NCBI GenBank assembly: GCA_937951615.1
Contig: CALFBH010000032.1
Location: forward strand, 1-50,698
Reading direction: 5' to 3'
Origin: an uncultured Saprospiraceae bacterium
GTDB taxonomy: Bacteria > Bacteroidota > Bacteroidia > Chitinophagales > Saprospiraceae
Length of the DNA: 50,698 nucleotides
Of the stretch, positions 34,455 to 43,468 are shown piece after piece. Both the position numbers and the translations under genes were made by a program. Every line of letters begins with the position of its first letter. Position 1 is the first letter of the stretch. The notes below the pieces were generated by a model, which saw only the letters and a list, made by a program, of their open reading frames with translations, had not been told where the DNA came from and made no database searches.

Positions 34455-34590
34455 TATTGAGTTGATTGTGTTATTGAGTTGATTGTGTGATTGAGTTGAT
34501 TGTGTTATTGAGTGATTGAGTTGATTGAGTTACTAAATACACTTAATCAACTTAATACACCTAATTACTCAACAACTCAATTACCTCAAT
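34455..34590. repeat. Palindromic element built on TTGAGTTGATTGTG
   Basis: The left half (34455-34531) repeats TTGAGTTGATT five or more times. The right half (34537-34590) repeats complementary words such as AATCAACTTAATACAC and CTCAACAACTCAATTACC. The right arm runs into the last codons and stop (34586-34588) of the upstream gene. The left arm ends four bases from the next start codon, so it fills the whole spacer between two paralogues. Confidence 0.75.
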
Positions 34591-36268
34591 CAACTTTCAC
34601 CAGTTTCTCTGTTTGTAAAAGTTGGTTGTTTTTGTTATAAAATTGAATAAAATATATGCCTTTTTGAAGCTGGTTGATGTCCAGTTCTGTCGTTTGTGTA
34701 GTTAGGGATTGCCGGTAGAAGGATTGTCCCATTGTATTATAAATAACGATTTGAACAGGCTCTCCGTTGTCATTACTTATGTTTAATTGTGAAGATACGG
34801 GATTGGGGTACACCCTAATATCATTTGTTGTGGTCAGGTTTTCCACAGGAATCAATATATCATAAATCTCGCAATCGTAAGGCAGTGGATTGAGTTCAAT
34901 GGGATCGCCGGGTATTAGATTGACCCCATCAAATGCAGGATAATCTGGTGCATAACGATAAGCCCGGAACACTGAATTTTGTCCATTGGTTTGTCCGCCT
35001 TGCGAAATTGGCCCACCAAAAGTAACTGGGTTGATATATTCCCAATGTGTGTTACCATCCATGTCTACCTCAAAAAAACGTCCAGTTGCACCTTCGCAAA
35101 TCAGTGTATTTCCATTCGGCAAACGCTCTGCACCGGAGATATAATAGGAAAAAAAAGAGTTCGTCGGCGTAGCCGTATACGTCCAAAACAAATCCTCTGG
35201 CCCGTAGGCATTTGGGTCATCCAGCATGTAGTTCCCCATGCTATCCATTGGCGGTGTGATGACATCAATAGATGAATAACTTCCTGCTGGTCGTCCTGCT
35301 CCATTATTAAAAATTATGATTTTCCCTTCATCGGGCAGCCCTTCTGTGATCCAATGGCTGTCGTGCTGACGAAATAATTTTCGGTCTGCTGAAGTTCCTC
35401 GTCCATAGGCTTCAGGATTGCCCCAGCGATATAATACATCTCCACCTTTACCCGAATTGCCTCCAGTATGACCTGCTGCTTCGGCTGTGGTCGTACTGTG
35501 GTCAATAATCCAAAATTCGCTAAAATTGCGGGAATTGATAATAATTTGATCTAGTTCAGGATGATAGTCTATAGAATTGCAGTGTTGCCAGTCTTCATCT
35601 GTATTACCTCCACCTGGTCCTCCTGTGTTTGGTCCTGTGTAGTTAATATTCACCAGTTCGGGATGATCTGGTACCACGCCATAATTCGCTTTGGTAGAAT
35701 CTATATCTTGTACCAAATGATCCCACAACTGCCACATCCAGACAATATTTGCATCATTTGTGCCGACAGGCTCTAGTTCGACCACACGACTTGGCCATAG
35801 TCCGTTATTTAGTAAGCTGGGAGAACGTCCTGCATCAATAGCTTCTGTATTGGAGCGATATTCCCAAGCCAATACAAGGATATTTCCATTGGGCAAATAT
35901 TCCAGATCGTGATGTGCATGATAAGTGGATGAAGTATATTCATACGACCAGACAAGGTTATTGTCCCAGTCATGCATTTCTATACGGCCACCAGTTCCGC
36001 CGCCATTAAATATCGGACTATTGATTCGGCAGGCTCGGAGCAGGTTACCATTTTCCAATAAATAAGCCAACTCGCCAGGGCGATAATTACTTGACCAGGT
36101 ATTGACCATATATCCACAATTGTCAATCAGGTAAGTATTGGTAGAGGTCAGTGGCGCAAATAAGGTATAACCATTATAAGCAAGGCTGTCGTTTTGAAAT
36201 AAACCTACTGTTTGGGCAAAACAGGGTATAGAAAAACAACAACATAGTATCAGTATTATTTTTTTCAT
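34586..36268 (-). CDS. Arylsulfotransferase-like secreted protein, T9SS type A
   Basis: The protein is 560 residues long with a signal peptide (about 1-19, ending CFAQ). It matches its neighbour at 32805 through the whole propeller: DNCGYMVNTW, MHDWDNNLVWSYEY, HHDLEYLPNG, VWMWQLWDHLVQD, HCNSIDYHPE, FWIIDHST and RQHDSHW. It ends with a type A sorting domain (VYPNPVSSQLNIS, ending EKLVKVD). A role in sulfate transfer is possible but unproven; neither copy sits beside a sulfatase or a sulfotransferase partner. The gene is transcribed away from the Hpt gene at 36425. Confidence 0.85.
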   Translation of the reverse strand: MKKIILILCCCFSIPCFAQTVGLFQNDSLAYNGYTLFAPLTSTNTYLIDNCGYMVNTWSSNYRPGELAYLLENGNLLRACRINSPIFNGGGTGGRIEMHDWDNNLVWSYEYTSSTYHAHHDLEYLPNGNILVLAWEYRSNTEAIDAGRSPSLLNNGLWPSRVVELEPVGTNDANIVWMWQLWDHLVQDIDSTKANYGVVPDHPELVNINYTGPNTGGPGGGNTDEDWQHCNSIDYHPELDQIIINSRNFSEFWIIDHSTTTAEAAGHTGGNSGKGGDVLYRWGNPEAYGRGTSADRKLFRQHDSHWITEGLPDEGKIIIFNNGAGRPAGSYSSIDVITPPMDSMGNYMLDDPNAYGPEDLFWTYTATPTNSFFSYYISGAERLPNGNTLICEGATGRFFEVDMDGNTHWEYINPVTFGGPISQGGQTNGQNSVFRAYRYAPDYPAFDGVNLIPGDPIELNPLPYDCEIYDILIPVENLTTTNDIRVYPNPVSSQLNISNDNGEPVQIVIYNTMGQSFYRQSLTTQTTELDINQLQKGIYFIQFYNKNNQLLQTEKLVKVD

Positions 36269-36295
36269 CTAATAGGATTTATACTTGTGATGTTT

Positions 36296-36303
36296 CAAAA
36301 TTA
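36296..36303 (-). promoter_or_regulatory. -7 element of the arylsulfotransferase-like gene
   Basis: On the minus strand TAATTTTG matches TAnnTTTG exactly, 28 bases upstream of the start at 36268. No -33 element at the expected distance. Confidence 0.45.
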
Positions 36304-36424
36304 CACTTTTTGTATCAAAAATGGGTAAATTTCATGCTGTAGCGAAACAAATAATAGATTTTAACGTATTTAGATATGACGCTATGAAGAAAGCAAGCTA
36401 CTCCCACTAAGTAAAACTAAACCT

Positions 36425-36826
36425 ATGATAAAAATCAATAGCACAGACATGACGACAAAGCTTAATCGCTTGGGGCATTTACACCTTCTTTTTAAGGGAA
36501 AAAACAAGTACGTTATTGAAATGACGGATATTTTTTTGGCTCAAATGCCAGAGGCCCTTGTAAATATAGAACAACATATAGTAAGTAGAAACAAACAAGG
36601 CGTTTATCACGAAGCCCATACCATCAAATCCTCTATAAACATTATCGATCTTGTGGTCTTAAAACCTCTTATTTTGGAACTGGAAAATTGCTGGGAGCAT
36701 GACTGGGAAAGCATTCAGACTCAATATCGCGTTTTTCAGAAAAAAGTAAATCAGGAAATACGCCTTATTCAGGAAGATCGGAAATTACTCATTGGCTCTA
36801 TGTCGGCAACTGGTGCGAGAGCGTAG
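36425..36826 (+). CDS. Orphan Hpt-domain phosphotransfer protein
   Basis: The protein is 133 residues, all of it one predicted helical bundle. The phospho-acceptor motif is HEAHTIKSS, with H65 the likely phosphorylated histidine; the surrounding A-H-T-I-K-S-S fits the Hpt consensus. Hpt proteins pass phosphate between response regulator receiver domains in phosphorelays. No histidine kinase or response regulator is nearby, so its partners are elsewhere. An in-frame ATG at 36449 could be used instead. No signal peptide, so it is cytoplasmic. Confidence 0.8.
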   Translation: MIKINSTDMTTKLNRLGHLHLLFKGKNKYVIEMTDIFLAQMPEALVNIEQHIVSRNKQGVYHEAHTIKSSINIIDLVVLKPLILELENCWEHDWESIQTQYRVFQKKVNQEIRLIQEDRKLLIGSMSATGARA

Positions 36827-36883
36827 TGGTCAGGAATAGAATGTTTTGATTGCTGTGTGTTTAAAAATACCTTAAGTTTAAAC

Positions 36884-36931
36884 AAAAAAAGAGCGCATGT
36901 TTTTTAGTAAAAAATCATGCGCTCTTTTTTT
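36884..36931. terminator. Bidirectional terminator between convergent genes
   Basis: Seven A, then GAGCGCATG (36891-36899), pair with CATGCGCTC (36916-36924) followed by seven T. It can serve the Hpt gene and the convergent gene ending at 36997. Confidence 0.85.
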
Positions 36932-36996
36932 GCCTTTATTTGTAGCTTTAAGCCCAATTTTCCAATACCCTAATTCCCATTCTGTCCAAAGTCCAG

Positions 36997-38793
36997 TTAT
37001 CGACTTACAACGATTCGTTGTGTCAATATTTGTTCTCCTATCAAACATCTTGCAAAATATACACCTGAACTCATAGCCGACAAATCCATAGCATAAACAC
37101 CGCCTAGTGTGTTGCCTATATTATTTGTATTGACCAGTTGCCCTTGTGCATTATATACTTCTATCATCAGGCTTTTAGCTTCTGATAATTCGATATCAAG
37201 CATAAATTTACCAGAAGTTGGATTGGGCTGAATGCTGAGGGCATTTACATGTCCTATAGGTTCTGTAATATCTACTACATCCACGCCATTCAAGACCGGA
37301 CGTACATTGACTGCTACTGCAAAACCAAAGTCTTCCAGATTCGACCAGGTTGCTCCATTATCAAGTGTTGCCCAACTTTTACCAGGCGTATATATACTTT
37401 CAGCAGTAGAAATTAATAAATTAGTCAGTCCACGCTGTTCTACAAGAAATACATATTCGCCGACAGGCAGATAAACTGTAGCGGGAAAATTAAGGGTATA
37501 AAAAACATCTCCACCACCAGTCGTACCTTGTGTATCTATAATGGTAGAATCTGTCGATGCCATCAGCATATTGGGTGAACCGTCGGCATTGGTAGAGAAA
37601 ATATGTCCCATAATATACTCGCCTAATCCGCCACCACCAGATGACGTGTTAATCGCACTAACACCTACAGGCAATGGAAAATCATAAGCATGTCCAATCA
37701 TGCCCGTTGCATTATTTACTCCTATGCCATTGGTATAAGTACCATCGTCTCTTGCATATTCATAATCCAATACATCATCAACGCTATAAGAGAAAGAAGT
37801 ATTGGCGGCATTATTTGCCAAATTTCCATCTGTTTCATCCAAATTGACTGTATAATCAACGGTATAAGCAGTACCCGCAGTTGGTGTAAATGAATTGGTA
37901 GCAGCAAAGGTGCTAGCTGTACCAGTTGCCAGTGTAGCTAAAGCCGGAGAAGTATCTGTAAAGACAACACCAGAACCGTCGGAAACAGAGAAGGTAACGG
38001 AGACGTTGGTAGCAGCATTTCCGCCAACATTAGAAACATTGGCTTCCAGCCTCGCTCCTGTTTCTAATCCTACTGGTATAATCGTGTATTCATTAGGGGG
38101 TGTAAATTCTGCCAAAACCAAATCATAAGCCGGTGGCGGTGTATAGACCACATCAATATCATCATAATAGGCTAGTGAAGTACATCCTGCACCACCATCA
38201 AGACAAGCACCGTAAAAATTAATGCCATTAAGTTGGTTCAATCCTGGTCCGCCAGCAGCATTAGTATTCAAAGCCCAGACATGGAGAATCGCACCATTAT
38301 AATAATACTCTGCTGTCATGGTATTGAAATTAGCGACGAGCTTATGTTCTACCCAGGTTTCGTGTACAATGGTGAAAGGTGTTTGCACACCATCTGTAAC
38401 GATAACCCCTTGCGCTGTCGCATCATCCGAAAAATAAACTTCTGCTGCCCAGTCGCCAGCTGTATTGGTATAATTGTGCTGAAAATTGAAATAAGCACCA
38501 TTGCCTGCTGGGATATATTGCATAAAGGAAACTTCATAAGTACCTATATTTAAGGTGCCTAATAAAGCGACCAGATCATTGTCCTGCGCTATTTCCAGTG
38601 AGTTTGCTCCGCTGTTGGCCAGGGCATCACTGATATTGGAACCTGATGCTCCACCAAACCAGCCCGTCCAACTGGCAGGATCCCACTGTGTATCAAACGA
38701 GCCTACTGTTAAAGTATCAAAATTTTCCGACGTAAGCTGTGCATTTAAAAGCATCGGGAAAAAAGCAAATAATAAGAGTATAAGTTTTTTCAT
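36997..38793 (-). CDS. Secreted protein with jelly-roll, CARDB-like and T9SS type A domains
   Basis: The protein is 598 residues long with a signal peptide (LLNAQ). Residues about 20-225 form a lectin-like jelly-roll region (ENFDTLTVGSFDTQW, FMQYIPAGNGAYFNFQ, YYDDIDVVY). A CARDB-like segment (about 228-345, NVGGNAATNVSVTFSVSDG) follows, then a region about 350-510 and a type A sorting domain (about 515-598, IQPNPTSGKFMLD, ending RIVVSR). No catalytic motif is seen. Its place downstream of GH16-associated proteins makes carbohydrate binding plausible. It has its own promoter (38832-38861). Confidence 0.82.
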   Translation of the reverse strand: MKKLILLLFAFFPMLLNAQLTSENFDTLTVGSFDTQWDPASWTGWFGGASGSNISDALANSGANSLEIAQDNDLVALLGTLNIGTYEVSFMQYIPAGNGAYFNFQHNYTNTAGDWAAEVYFSDDATAQGVIVTDGVQTPFTIVHETWVEHKLVANFNTMTAEYYYNGAILHVWALNTNAAGGPGLNQLNGINFYGACLDGGAGCTSLAYYDDIDVVYTPPPAYDLVLAEFTPPNEYTIIPVGLETGARLEANVSNVGGNAATNVSVTFSVSDGSGVVFTDTSPALATLATGTASTFAATNSFTPTAGTAYTVDYTVNLDETDGNLANNAANTSFSYSVDDVLDYEYARDDGTYTNGIGVNNATGMIGHAYDFPLPVGVSAINTSSGGGGLGEYIMGHIFSTNADGSPNMLMASTDSTIIDTQGTTGGGDVFYTLNFPATVYLPVGEYVFLVEQRGLTNLLISTAESIYTPGKSWATLDNGATWSNLEDFGFAVAVNVRPVLNGVDVVDITEPIGHVNALSIQPNPTSGKFMLDIELSEAKSLMIEVYNAQGQLVNTNNIGNTLGGVYAMDLSAMSSGVYFARCLIGEQILTQRIVVSR

Positions 38794-38831
38794 CTGTTTT
38801 AGTTTTTGTGATGAACGAATAATGTAATATT

Positions 38832-38861
38832 CAAATATACGATTAATCAGGCAATTTCAAA
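38832..38861 (-). promoter_or_regulatory. Bacteroidota-type promoter of the 598-residue protein
   Basis: On the minus strand TTTG (38861-38858) is followed after 18 bases by TATATTTG (38839-38832), an exact -7 match, about 39 bases before the start at 38793. The -33 element sits in the stem of the upstream gene's terminator. Confidence 0.65.
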
Positions 38862-38902
38862 CAAAAATGCACCTTCAGAACTTGAAGGTGCATTTTTGTT
38901 TG
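38858..38902 (-). terminator. Strong hairpin after the 429-residue protein gene
   Basis: CAAACAAAAATGCACCTTCA (38858-38877) pairs with its complement at 38883-38902 around a 5-base loop, making a stem of about 20 bp. On the minus strand it lies 16 bases past the stop at 38918. It overlaps the next gene's promoter. Confidence 0.8.
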
Positions 38903-38917
38903 AAAATTGCTTATTCT

Positions 38918-40207
38918 TTAGCGTGACTTCACAAACCTTACATAAGCTGTTTCCGAATCAGTTGATATTTTTGATACATAGATTCCATTTACAAAATCAG
39001 ATACATCTATCTGGACAGTGTTTGTATTTGGATACAAGACACGGATAAGTTGCCCACTTAGGTCAAACAATTCTACCGAAGCAATTTCTTTATTTTCGAC
39101 AGTTATTGTCCATTGATTACTTGTCGGATTGGGAAATGTTTTTAGTCCTTCAATTTCATTATCCTCTATACTAAGTGGCAATCCACCAAATCGTACATCA
39201 TCGAAATAATAAGTCTGTTCTCCCGCAGTCTGACCCTCCGTTCCGAAGTTGAAAAAGATAGAAGCCATGCTATAAATCCAGCCCATACTCAGTCCAACGC
39301 TTAAGGACTCTGTTCCTGGTGCCTGATTGGTAAAGTCAAACTCTAAGGTTTGCCAGCCCGCAGCAGTGGTGAGTGTTTCTGTTTCGCAAGTCTGCGTGGG
39401 GTCTCCTGAATTTTCTACTTTCAACCGAATAGGAATGCCCGCATCTGTTGCCCATACACGCACAGTCATCTTGGAATCCGATAAAGTCAGCGGAATATTC
39501 GTTGCAAAACCTGATGGCGTACCGATAGTCGTGCCAGCCCATGTTGCAGCTTGATCTGTTTTGACCGCTCGTATCACATTATTACTCGCATTAGTAGGGT
39601 CAGGGACTAATGAGGATATATTTCCACCAAAATCTGTCGTGGTGTAATTAGTTATTGAGCCTTCAAAATCAACAGGCAAATCAATTTGTGCCAGTCCCTG
39701 TGTTTGCTCTACGTCATCGAAAAGAAAAGTAGAAGTCGCGCTACCGTTTCCTACATTACCAAAGTCAAACATGAATACAACTTCATTAAAATTGGATGCC
39801 TGTCCTGTAAAATCCCAGGTCAGGGTTTCCCATTCACCTGAAACTGTTGTGACTGCATCCAGTTCTGTTGCTCCGCCACCTTCCAGTTTGAACTTAACGG
39901 TTGTGCCAATTGGCGCAGTAGTGAAAACTTTCATGGAGATCAGTCCCATAGATAAATCCAGGTTACTCGCCAATATGAGTTTGCTACCGCCCCAGATTTC
40001 TCCGCCATCTCTGACGATTTGTGCAACGGTCGCACTGGTATTGATGCCTCCTGATTCCGGATTGGCTATGACGGTAGCTGTACCGCCATCAAAATTTACG
40101 AAGTCGGCAGTTGTGATGGCTGACTCAAAATCTATGGGCAATGTTTGTGTAAAACCAATAGAAAACGTGAGTAAGCACGTGAGTAATAATGTAATTTTTT
40201 TTATCAT
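38918..40207 (-). CDS. Secreted protein with two carbohydrate-binding-type modules, T9SS type A
   Basis: The protein is 429 residues long with a signal peptide ending GFTQT. Two related jelly-roll modules begin LPIDFESAI (about 23) and LPVDFEGSI (about 178), each ending in a YYFDDV/FLFDDV motif. This arrangement is typical of carbohydrate-binding modules near GH16 enzymes. A type A sorting domain fills about 350-429 (TFPNPTSNQWTI, ending RFVKSR). A related module forms the N-terminus of the GH16 protein encoded just upstream, so the two probably bind the same or similar glycans. No catalytic residues are seen. Confidence 0.82.
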   Translation of the reverse strand: MIKKITLLLTCLLTFSIGFTQTLPIDFESAITTADFVNFDGGTATVIANPESGGINTSATVAQIVRDGGEIWGGSKLILASNLDLSMGLISMKVFTTAPIGTTVKFKLEGGGATELDAVTTVSGEWETLTWDFTGQASNFNEVVFMFDFGNVGNGSATSTFLFDDVEQTQGLAQIDLPVDFEGSITNYTTTDFGGNISSLVPDPTNASNNVIRAVKTDQAATWAGTTIGTPSGFATNIPLTLSDSKMTVRVWATDAGIPIRLKVENSGDPTQTCETETLTTAAGWQTLEFDFTNQAPGTESLSVGLSMGWIYSMASIFFNFGTEGQTAGEQTYYFDDVRFGGLPLSIEDNEIEGLKTFPNPTSNQWTITVENKEIASVELFDLSGQLIRVLYPNTNTVQIDVSDFVNGIYVSKISTDSETAYVRFVKSR

Positions 40208-40225
40208 CTTTTTAATTTTTTTTCA

Positions 40226-40270
40226 TAAAATGGCGGTTAATTTTTGAATTCCAAACTAGCCGCCATTTTA
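40226..40270 (-). terminator. Hairpin after the GH16 gene
   Basis: TAAAATGGCGG (40226-40236) pairs perfectly with CCGCCATTTTA (40260-40270). It lies 40 bases past the GH16 stop and just before the start of the next gene. It may reduce rather than abolish read-through. Confidence 0.6.
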
Positions 40271-40309
40271 CTCTTTTAATAATTAATCTAAAATAATCTG
40301 TACGTTTTC

Positions 40310-43300
40310 TTATTGAAATACCCGAACATAATCAACGACCATTGTCTGAGGAAAAACAGTGCTGGCATCGGGATAGCCTGGCCAATTTCCACCTACTGAC
40401 ACATTGAATATAAAGAAAAACGGGTTTTGAAATTCTGTTTTATCTGCTGTTGAAGTATCTAAGGTGTAGTATAAATTATCATCTACAAACCACTGAATTT
40501 GGTTGGAAGTCCATACAATGGAAAAAACGTGAAACTCATCAGCGAAAATACCATTTGACAAGTAATAACTTCCTCCCTGGTAATTGTGTCCACTACTGTC
40601 CCAATGCCCTGTACCATGCGACACTCCATCATTATTTGTACCACCTATTAATTCCATAATATCAATTTCTCCGCAAGCTGGCCAACCTACTGTGTTTATA
40701 TCTTCTCCCAACATCCACAAAGCTGGCCATAGCCCTTTACTATATGGAAGTTTCGCGCGTATGTCTATTCGTCCATACTTAAAGCTTTGAGTGCCTTGTG
40801 TTTTTATACGGGAAGAAGTGTAATCATATCCACCAGCTGATTCTTCACGGGCTTCTATTGTTAGAAAACCATCACTAACCGTCGCATTTTGTGATTGATA
40901 CCATATTGATTCATTATTTCCCCAACCACAAACATTTGGACAACCATCGCCAGTATCATGCTTCCAGGTATTTCCATCTAATGCATTATTATCAAATTCA
41001 TCTGCCCAAACCAACGTATAACCAGGGTAAGATGCCGGTGTCGTATAGCCCGTATTGAATAGCGACGTTTCTACATAGCCTGTTGGCTGGTCGCAGCCTG
41101 TTAGCGTTACATAGGGATTGCCCAGTCCATCGCCATCGGCATCTTCGTACCAGATTTGATCAGGACAGCTAGCTAAGTTGAAACCGCCTGCACCACCATT
41201 ACATCCATCAATAATAGCTGAAAAGTTAGCCCCTGCGACTGCCTGAAAACCCATATTCAGAATAACATCTGTAGCTGAATCGTAATCGACACTTGCTCCT
41301 GCGTCAATATTGGACGTAGAAGAAATCGTTCCACTTGACTCGTAATCCGCGACACCTGTTTCTGTTACACTTAGCGTATAAGAAGTAGGACAAGAATCCG
41401 TACAACTCGTACAGAGATCGCAAGAAGAGTAGCAGCTCAATATCGTCGTATCATCCATGCCATTGACAATATACTCGCGGTCGCCAAAAGCTCCAACTCC
41501 ACAGGGTGATAGGGCGGCTTCGAATCCCATATCTGGATTTGTACCCGCAATATCTCCAGTACAATTATCTGTACCAGCATCTGTTGGGAAACCAATATAG
41601 TATTTATAAAGAATCTGGTAGCCATCAAGATAGGTCTGCGTGATTTCATAAATGCCATCCATATCTGCATCCGTCATAGCAAGACCACAGGTCGCATAGA
41701 AACCACTTTGATTGGCTGTGCCACCTGTAACATAAACAGCCTGAGTTGCTGGATCAAAAGTCCCTGCGGCAATCTGCTCGCACATATCTATCTGAAAAGT
41801 AATGTCATAAGAAGGAATACAGGAAGGCGAGGAAACCAGTGCATTAAGATTACAAACCATACCATCTGTCAGGTTCAAATCAGCATCTGTGCCTTCAGGT
41901 ATACCTGAGATTGTAATCGTTCCTAAAGCTATTGCATTCGGGTCATCTCCTCCAATCGTACCACCCGAAGTGGTCGATAAAGTAAAAGGCGGGTATGCAC
42001 CAAAAGGACGAGAAAAAGTAAAGGTCGCCTCATAGGTATCTACGCCACTTGTCACTGCATCACAAGTTGCTGTTCCAGCAAATAAAGTCAAATCACAATT
42101 ACAGTTCGTACAATCTGTACAAGAACTAAAACAAACGACTTGTGTTGTAGCATCCATGCCATTCACCACATATTCTCTGTCGCCAAAAGCCCCTACGCCA
42201 CATGTAGTCAGGTTATCTTCATAGCCCATATCGGGGTTTGTTCCAGCAATATCTCCAGTACAATTATCCGTACCAGAATCCGTTGGAAAACCGATATAGA
42301 ATTTATATAAAATCTGATAGCCATCAGGATAAGACTGTGGGAGTTCGTAAACACCATCTCCATCCACGTCTGTCATGGCGAAACCGCAAGTAGCATAAAA
42401 ACCAGTTTGGTTGGCTGTACCGCCAGTGACATAAACTGCCTGAGTTGCGGGATCAAAAGTGCCTGCATCAATCTGTTCACACATATTTACCTGGAAAGTA
42501 ATTTCATAAGATGGTAAACAGGTCGGACTCGCCAGTAATGCATTAAGGTCACAACCTCCTCCAGCAAGATTCAAATCAGCATTTGTACCTTCTGTTATGC
42601 CAGATATGGTCATTATACCTGTTGTCATCATATTGGGATTATCCCCTCCAATCGTTCCACCTGAAGTGGTCGTTAAAGAGTATGTTCCAGCACCTGGTGC
42701 AGTGGGTTGGCTGAAACTAAAAGAGGCTGAATAAGTATCTGCTCCTGCAGTATTTGCATCACAAATGGCATCTACAGCAACAAGGGTTAGCGGGCAAAGA
42801 TTTGGATTGACAACCACATTATCCATATAATAACACTGGTCTGTACAACAAGTCCCGAAGTCAGGAAAAATAACCAGTCGTTCATATACATTCCCGGCTG
42901 CTACAACACTACCGAATGGCGTGTTGGTATCAATACAATAGGTATTCCAGCCCATAGAAGTGGTGAACTGGTATTCCCAGGTCGTTGCTGCATTTGCTAT
43001 ATCTTCTTCCAATTTTACCAGCAATGTTCCTGTAGCGTCTTCTTCATAAAAATCGACACAAATTTCGTGATCAGTCGTCAGGTCTATTGTTACAGGATTT
43101 AAAGAACATAAGCCCCCCCAGGTTTCTGAAGGATTTACTTTTACCATTTTGAGGACGGTATTCGTCGGGTCAGTCGGATCAGCCACAAGTCCTTGTGGGA
43201 ATACATTTCCAAAGCCACCTCCGCAGCCGTCAAAATTATCAGATAGCCCTGCTGGCTCAAAATCATAAATGACTGTTTGAGCTTGTAAGTTGGCATTGCA

Positions 43301-43345
43301 TAATAGAAAAACTGTGGAGAATATCGTAAGCAATCGTCTTTTCAT
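40310..43345 (-). CDS. GH16 family beta-glucanase (laminarinase-like), multimodular
   Basis: The protein is 1,011 residues long with a signal peptide ending LQAQ. An N-terminal carbohydrate-binding-type module lies at about 23-185. Two E-set/CBM48-like modules (about 278-400 and 510-635) begin TFQVNMCEQI/TFQIDMCEQI and contain VYVTGG and MTD-D-DGxYE. A linker carries the IDAGASVDYDSAT motif, and the GH16 domain fills about 771-1011. The catalytic motif is GEIDIME, with nucleophile E893, D895 and acid/base E898; WPALWML and the final VVDYVRVF are GH16 hallmarks. Likely substrate is a beta-1,3-glucan such as laminarin. There is no T9SS sorting domain, so after Sec export it may stay in the periplasm or be released another way. 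Confidence 0.9.
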   Translation of the reverse strand: MKRRLLTIFSTVFLLCNANLQAQTVIYDFEPAGLSDNFDGCGGGFGNVFPQGLVADPTDPTNTVLKMVKVNPSETWGGLCSLNPVTIDLTTDHEICVDFYEEDATGTLLVKLEEDIANAATTWEYQFTTSMGWNTYCIDTNTPFGSVVAAGNVYERLVIFPDFGTCCTDQCYYMDNVVVNPNLCPLTLVAVDAICDANTAGADTYSASFSFSQPTAPGAGTYSLTTTSGGTIGGDNPNMMTTGIMTISGITEGTNADLNLAGGGCDLNALLASPTCLPSYEITFQVNMCEQIDAGTFDPATQAVYVTGGTANQTGFYATCGFAMTDVDGDGVYELPQSYPDGYQILYKFYIGFPTDSGTDNCTGDIAGTNPDMGYEDNLTTCGVGAFGDREYVVNGMDATTQVVCFSSCTDCTNCNCDLTLFAGTATCDAVTSGVDTYEATFTFSRPFGAYPPFTLSTTSGGTIGGDDPNAIALGTITISGIPEGTDADLNLTDGMVCNLNALVSSPSCIPSYDITFQIDMCEQIAAGTFDPATQAVYVTGGTANQSGFYATCGLAMTDADMDGIYEITQTYLDGYQILYKYYIGFPTDAGTDNCTGDIAGTNPDMGFEAALSPCGVGAFGDREYIVNGMDDTTILSCYSSCDLCTSCTDSCPTSYTLSVTETGVADYESSGTISSTSNIDAGASVDYDSATDVILNMGFQAVAGANFSAIIDGCNGGAGGFNLASCPDQIWYEDADGDGLGNPYVTLTGCDQPTGYVETSLFNTGYTTPASYPGYTLVWADEFDNNALDGNTWKHDTGDGCPNVCGWGNNESIWYQSQNATVSDGFLTIEAREESAGGYDYTSSRIKTQGTQSFKYGRIDIRAKLPYSKGLWPALWMLGEDINTVGWPACGEIDIMELIGGTNNDGVSHGTGHWDSSGHNYQGGSYYLSNGIFADEFHVFSIVWTSNQIQWFVDDNLYYTLDTSTADKTEFQNPFFFIFNVSVGGNWPGYPDASTVFPQTMVVDYVRVFQ

Positions 43346-43385
43346 AATACTTTATTTTTTTATATTTAAATATGAATAAAACAGA

Positions 43386-43447
43386 AAAAAGAGAGAATGG
43401 AGACCTGACAGGTTTAGGAACCTAACAGGTCTTTATTCTCTCTTTTT
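43386..43447 (-). terminator. Long hairpin after the IPTV-tail protein gene
   Basis: The left arm (43386-43414, AAAAAGAGAGAAT...GACCTGACAGG) and right arm (43419-43447, ...ACAGGTC...ATTCTCTCTTTTT) pair over 29 bases with about four mismatches. On the minus strand a T run follows. It carries the CTGACAGGTT word also seen at 19027. Confidence 0.75.
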
Positions 43448-43468
43448 AAAAATAATTTCTTTGTACAA

